Assembly (NCBI GenBank): GCA_003427395.1
Contig: BFEA01000028.1
Location: forward strand, 4,334,666-4,357,359
Reading direction: 5' to 3'
From: Chara braunii
Lineage: Eukaryota > Streptophyta > Charophyceae > Charales > Characeae
Length of the DNA: 22,694 bases
Each line of letters opens with the position of its first letter. The stretch's first letter is position 1. Made by a program: the position numbers and the translations under genes. The notes beneath the pieces were generated by a model. The model worked only from the letters and a program-made list of their open reading frames with translations, ran no database searches and was not told the origin of the DNA. Of the stretch, positions 19,262-22,694 are shown one piece after another.

Positions 19262-19333
19262 TTCCATCATCTGAATTCGAACACAGGTCTGCATTCCAAC
19301 AGCTCAGGGGTATACCCACTGAGCTAGGCTCTT
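19262..19333 (-). other. tRNA-like sequence with A and B boxes, upstream of the U6-like copy
   Basis: On the minus strand a TAGCTCAGTGGG A box (19315-19326) and a GTTCGAATTC B box (19273-19282) are 44 bases apart start to start, the spacing found in tRNA genes. The D stem GCTC/GAGC is perfect, although the loop is long (15 nt). The T stem and acceptor stem do not pair well, so it is not a functional tRNA. It may be the head of a tRNA-derived SINE or a decayed tRNA gene. The U6-like sequence begins 78 bases downstream on the same strand. Confidence 0.65.
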
Positions 19334-20188
19334 GGGTGCGAGCCGCACCCCAGGGCAAAACGTGGCGCGGCTCCAGTCCGGTCACGAAAACAGTTTGTAA
19401 TTGCACTTCAGGCAACCGCGCGAATACAACACACCCCCACACGCTCCTACCGCAGTCCCGCGTCCTCGAGACGCGACAGATAAACAGATAAAGGAGATAA
19501 AGATAAAATAGCAGCAGTGTCGAGGAATAACGGGGCTGCTGGCGCCTCGCCAGCTCCGCGGGTCGGGCCCGCCACCGCGCCCGCCAACAAAACCGAGGGG
19601 GATAGCCCTGGCGGCCCTCAACCCCATCGGTTCCTTTTCTCGACGCTCTGCCGCAGTTGCTGCGCCAACGCCCGCTGATCTCGATCCCCGAACCTCCGTA
19701 GTAGTAGTCCGATGCCGTAACCTATAGGGCTAAACCCAAGCCTGGTGTCGGCAGGCTCGAATTTCTAGATAAAGCGGTAGCGCCTGGTGCTCCGGGCCCA
19801 GGAATCGCCCTGGGCCACTCTTCGGCCTGCCCCTGCACGCAAGGTCGCCGAAAGCCGCCGGCCTACCATCCGTGCCGCGGCTATCCCTGCGCGCCATCCT
19901 ACCCCGCCCCATTTACCGCGCAAGGTCGTATCGCCGCTGTCCATGCCGTCGTCCGGTCAGACGTACCAATCAACAGAAAGTATCTCAAAATCGTGCTTAA
20001 TCAAAAATAAATAAATATTAATAATATCATTAAACAGAACGACCGATGTTCGCGCCGAATTTATGATCAACAACAGAAAAGAATCACGCGCGCCTCAAAC
20101 TTGGGCGCCCACGCACTCTCTATTGTAGTCAACCACCCAGTCAATGGAATAACAGACCCAGTCGCGCCTAGCGCGGTATACCTAGATT
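19334..20188. other. GC-rich stretch, no gene seen
   Basis: The GC-rich DNA has an A/T-rich island at about 20001-20032. The frames on both strands lack motifs. A weak B-box-like AATTCGAGCC (minus strand, about 19760) has no well-placed partner. It may be the 5' or 3' surroundings of the minus-strand coding region at 20189-21007 or of the U6-like unit. Confidence 0.5.
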
Positions 20189-21007
20189 TTAAACCGAACT
20201 ATTTTTTTGTCGCTTGCAAAAACCAGGGCGGATACCCTGTAAGGGTATTCGCACCGACACCGTCTCCCTACACTCCCCAAGACGACGACCTGCACTCGAA
20301 CCGGCGGACAGGGGAGACGGAGACTGCATCCACTGGGGGCGAGCAGAGGCACCCCCACACACAGACGGCGACCGAAATTGCTGCCTAGGAGGATCCTTGT
20401 TGTTCCCCGAAGCCTCCCGCAGCGGCGCTGGAGACCTGGGTGATCGCTGAACAGCCGTCACGTCGCCGCCATCGTCGTCGGGATGGGGGTTTACGACGAC
20501 CGTTCGAGAGACGGCTGCCGACCTCCCGCTGCCGAGTCCAAACGACAGATTCACGCCGCCATCGCCATCGGTGTCGCTTAGCCCCTGCTGGAGGAGCTCG
20601 GTGTACGACTGCCCTTTACCACCGTTGCGGCTTCCAAACAGCTCTGTAGCCGCCCACTCCTGGGTGGATCCGCTTCCCAGCGGCACGGTCCGTGACCGTC
20701 TATCGTCCCCTTCCTCGTCGTCCGTGTCAGGCAGAGGTTGCAAGTGCGGTGGCAGGTGCGCGTGCCCGGACCGCTCCGACGGCCTTCGACTATTCGACGG
20801 GCTGTGCTCGGACCACCGCCCACCGCGCTCCCCTGCGGACCCGCTGATCGCCTTCCGGCCCTCCATTCTGTCGTTGTTCTTCACACACCTCCTTCTGCGA
20901 CCACGTCGCGGAAGGCCGCCGAGGATGCACACGTGGAAGACAACCAGGAGGAGGAGCAATAGGACGACCAGCAGCAGCAGCGGCAGCCTCCGAAACAGGT
21001 CGGCCAT
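20189..21007 (-). CDS. Hypothetical protein with hydrophobic segment and acidic/serine-rich body
   Basis: A frame of 272 codons starts at an ATG at 21007 (MADLFRRLPLLLL...); 41 more codons are open upstream to 21130, but their composition is less protein-like. Residues ~8-28 are almost all Leu/Val, followed by RRGRRRR, so a single membrane segment with a basic flank or a signal anchor is possible. The rest is low-complexity: DTDDEEGDDRRSR, then SYTELLQQGLSDTDGDGGVNLSFGLGSG, then VVVNPHPDDDGGD and a Ser/Pro/Arg-rich end. I do not recognise the family. Long opposing frames occur in this GC-rich segment, so some are shadows; I prefer this one for its biased, intrinsically-disordered-like composition. 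It may continue through an intron. Confidence 0.4.
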   Translation of the reverse strand: MADLFRRLPLLLLVVLLLLLLVVFHVCILGGLPRRGRRRRCVKNNDRMEGRKAISGSAGERGGRWSEHSPSNSRRPSERSGHAHLPPHLQPLPDTDDEEGDDRRSRTVPLGSGSTQEWAATELFGSRNGGKGQSYTELLQQGLSDTDGDGGVNLSFGLGSGRSAAVSRTVVVNPHPDDDGGDVTAVQRSPRSPAPLREASGNNKDPPRQQFRSPSVCGGASARPQWMQSPSPLSAGSSAGRRLGECRETVSVRIPLQGIRPGFCKRQKNSSV

Positions 21008-21467
21008 GAAAAGCACGTGGATGACAGGGACAGCGGGGGATCTATCACGTAACGGCGACAGACACTGCTGCAAACGCCTGACCGCAACAAACGACAAAAG
21101 CACGGTAACGCATTCCGTTTGTGAACACAATGCACAATCGCCCGGTCGGGGGACGGTTCAAATATTCGAGTCTTGCGACCGTTGGGCGCCTTCCCGCTCG
21201 GGGACAAGGGCGGCGACGCAAGAAAGCCGCTTTTCGACGTCGGGGAAGCGACCGGGCCGCAAAACGGGACCGTTGGCGCACTCTTCCATGACGCCGACGG
21301 TTGCCGATCGAAGATGTCCGTCCACGGACGCCAGGAACAACAGTGGTACAGACGGCCGTCGCAAAATGTCGTGGAGAGAGCTGCCGCCAACGTCCCGATT
21401 CTTCCGGATGCTCGACCTCGGAGGGACCTCGGGAGGTCCCTTGGGGAACGCGTCGAAATGGCTGTGG

Positions 21468-21573
21468 CCCGAGGAATCCCCGAGGAATCCCCGAGGAATC
21501 CCCGAGGAAATGTTTTCACATTTTTTTTTCAATTTCTTCCCCGAGGATAAGTGGAACGATCATTTCCTCGGGG
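21468..21573. repeat. 11-bp tandem repeat and 13-bp inverted repeat
   Basis: GAGGAATCCCC is repeated three times (21471-21503) with a partial fourth copy. The last copy forms CCCCGAGGAAATG (21500-21512), which is the perfect reverse complement of CATTTCCTCGGGG (21561-21573), with 48 bases between. Confidence 0.9.
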
Positions 21574-21610
21574 GATTTACGCACCCGAGGAGTGTGGAAC
21601 GAGCCCCATA

Positions 21611-21708
21611 ATAGCCGTTTCGTGTTTTTTCTGCCTTTTTTAACTCACATAGTGACATGATAGCCGTTTCGTGTCTTTTCTGCCTTTTGGAACTCAAATA
21701 GTGACATA
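21611..21708. repeat. 49-bp direct tandem duplication
   Basis: Two units starting ATAGCCGTTTCGTG (21611 and 21660) share TTTTCTGCCTTTT and AACTCA.ATAGTGACAT with a few substitutions. Confidence 0.9.
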
Positions 21709-21737
21709 ATCAAAGTTCCTGTTTCTAAAATAAAATA

Positions 21738-21830
21738 TCCCCCAAATACAACGTACCTTCATTATAGCGGAATTTGGGGTATCTTTCAGTCCAAATACAG
21801 CTATAATGACCATACTTTGCATTTGGGGGA
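21738..21830. repeat. 31-bp imperfect foldback with 31-nt loop
   Basis: Arm 21738-21768 pairs with 21800-21830 at 26 of 31 positions. The outer 10 (TCCCCCAAAT) and inner 10 (TCATTATAGC) bases pair perfectly; the five mismatches fall in the middle. The shape suits a MITE remnant or a small-RNA precursor; no coding sequence overlaps it. Confidence 0.85.
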
Positions 21831-22070
21831 AGAAGGTAGCAAGTATATTAGTCCCCCCGTAGGCCACAAATACACCTGGAAAGTTGCAGAAATACCGTTT
21901 TCACAAAGTTTCGAAGCAGATTTACGGGGCGACTCCACCTTTTGTGAGAAATTGTGACAGAGGCCCTGTCGGCCTGGCCTGAGAGGCAGGCGGGTCCTCT
22001 GTTTCAAATTTGAGCACGCAGACGACCAATCGGTCCTACCTCATAGTTTATATTGCTAGGCTACCAGCCG
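21831..22070. other. Spacer with weak inverted repeats
   Basis: No gene was seen. An ACAGAGG/CCTCTGT pair (about 21957-22001) brackets GGCCTG repeats. The rest looks unique. Confidence 0.45.
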
Positions 22071-22093
22071 GGCCGCCCGGGCCCCGGGTGGCC
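22071..22093. repeat. GC palindrome
   Basis: A 23-bp sequence of G and C with one T is self-complementary apart from its centre and one G.T wobble position. It would form a very stable hairpin. It lies ~40 bases before the long inverted repeat. Confidence 0.85.
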
Positions 22094-22133
22094 AGCCCGT
22101 GCAAGGACCAGGGAAGGTGCCAGTAAAAAAATA

Positions 22134-22361
22134 AAAAAATAAAAGAAATAAAAAAAATCCAAAAAACAACTATGTTATGCAGAAAAATAAACTGAACAAC
22201 TTTTGCCTCAGGGTCACATCCAAATTCTTCACCAAATTTAGAATAAAAATTGAAGTTCTTTGGTGAAGAATTTCGATGTGACCCTGAGGCAAAAGTTGTT
22301 CAGTTTATTTTTCTGCATAACATAGTTTTTTTTTGGATTTTTTTGATTTCTTTTATTTTTT
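22134..22361. repeat. Near-perfect 103-bp inverted repeat with 22-nt loop
   Basis: Left arm 22134-22236 and right arm 22259-22361 are complementary at 100 of 103 positions, compared base by base; the three mismatches are A/C near 22150, C/A near 22167 and C/G at 22221. The loop is 22237-22258. Outer ends are A-rich on the left and T-rich on the right; the core includes GTTATGCAGAAAAATAAACT and TTTTGCCTCAGGGTCACATC. No target-site duplication is evident. It could be a foldback element, a hairpin RNA source, or a fold-back assembly artefact. Confidence 0.95.
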
Positions 22362-22444
22362 GGGAAAATTTGTCTGGCGCCCCTGTAATTTGCGTTATTT
22401 TCTGTCGCGCCCCTCCGACGGCCGATTTACCCTGTCGCGCCCCT
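22355..22444. repeat. Three degenerate 30-bp tandem repeats ending CGCCCCT
   Basis: Units end at 22384, 22414 and 22444, exactly 30 apart, each finishing with CTGGCGCCCCT or TGTCGCGCCCCT. The first 18 bases of each unit are diverged. Confidence 0.7.
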
Positions 22445-22644
22445 GGGCCAAAAAATATTTTCTGCAGGCCCTTGTCGGTAGTGACCACAACTTTCCAGGA
22501 CGCCCTCCTTGGACTGACCGTCCGGCCCTGTGCCATATGCCCTCATGACGGGCAGCCATCTTTCTGCAATGCCACCGCAGCTGTGAGGCACCACAAATTC
22601 ACATTTCCATCAGGCCCTGTGCCATATCGTCCGCTTCCCTGCAA
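22445..22644. other. Spacer with 15-bp direct repeat, no gene seen
   Basis: GGCCCTGTGCCATAT occurs at about 22524 and about 22613. Frames are short and unremarkable. Confidence 0.6.

Positions 22645-22694
<50 letters not shown>
22645..22694. repeat. (GT)n(GA)n microsatellite
   Basis: GT repeats for about six units, then GA repeats run to the end of the window. Confidence 0.97.

Noticed and set aside
19730-19830. Possible second tRNA-like unit on the minus strand (AATTCGAGCC)
   Set aside because: The A-box candidate is about 54 bases upstream and poorly matching, and no cloverleaf stems form.
20881-21519. 212-codon minus-strand frame
   Set aside because: It overlaps the preferred frame, crosses the tandem repeats, and has no coherent composition.
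20571-21611. 346-codon + strand frame opposite the minus-strand candidate
   Set aside because: It is Arg/Ser/Pro-rich without domains, runs through the 11-bp repeat, and is best explained as a shadow of GC-rich DNA; the minus strand frame looks more protein-like.
1-22694. CRISPR array, bacterial operon, or defence system
   Set aside because: The window is eukaryotic; the regular repeats are microsatellites or short tandem units without spacer structure, and no prokaryotic genes are present.

Overview
The window is eukaryotic, repeat-rich nuclear DNA. It has no compact intron-free host genes, many microsatellites, plant-type Ty3/gypsy LTR retrotransposons with a tRNA-iMet-like primer site, and a U6 snRNA-like sequence. 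This fits a large land-plant or charophyte-alga genome. The texture reminds me of charophyte assemblies, but the sequence alone does not fix the species. Seven ambiguous bases (7385, 7404, 17657, 17664, 17682, 17913, 18139) point to imperfect assembly in repeats.

Layout: 1-501 is a (CA)n block holding two diverged copies of a ~110-bp spacer. 502-10685 is one Ty3/gypsy element (Element A). It has a 978-bp 5' LTR, PBS, a ~1.5-kb leader, a broken gag, protease, RT, RNase H, integrase, a chromodomain-like tail, a polypurine tract and a 982-bp 3' LTR. A 1278-bp unrelated solo LTR (5348-6625) sits inside its pol. 10686-11862 is AT-rich with no gene seen. 11863-13131 (minus strand) is a truncated gag-protease fragment of a different LTR element. 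It meets, head to head, a second + strand Ty3/gypsy internal fragment (Element B, ~13151-17190) that lacks both LTRs. 17191-19090 is C/T-rich with no gene seen.

19091-19333 (minus strand) holds a tRNA-like Pol III promoter sequence followed 78 nt later by a U6 snRNA-like sequence. 20189-21007 (minus strand) is a possible host or transposon-derived coding region with a leucine-rich hydrophobic segment. 21.4-22.6 kb is dense in foldbacks: a 13-bp inverted repeat, a 31-bp imperfect hairpin, a GC palindrome and a near-perfect 103-bp inverted repeat with a 22-nt loop. Short tandem repeats lie among them. The window ends in (GT)n(GA)n.

Both retroelements are dead copies. Each has several stops and frameshifts, and each has lost an Asp of the RT YxDD box (YLND in A, YLDG in B). 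Both also show the same -1 frame break at the integrase HHCC motif. The observations most worth following are the tRNA-like/U6-like tandem, the 103-bp foldback, the head-to-head junction with its duplicated 33-mer, and the shared frame break.
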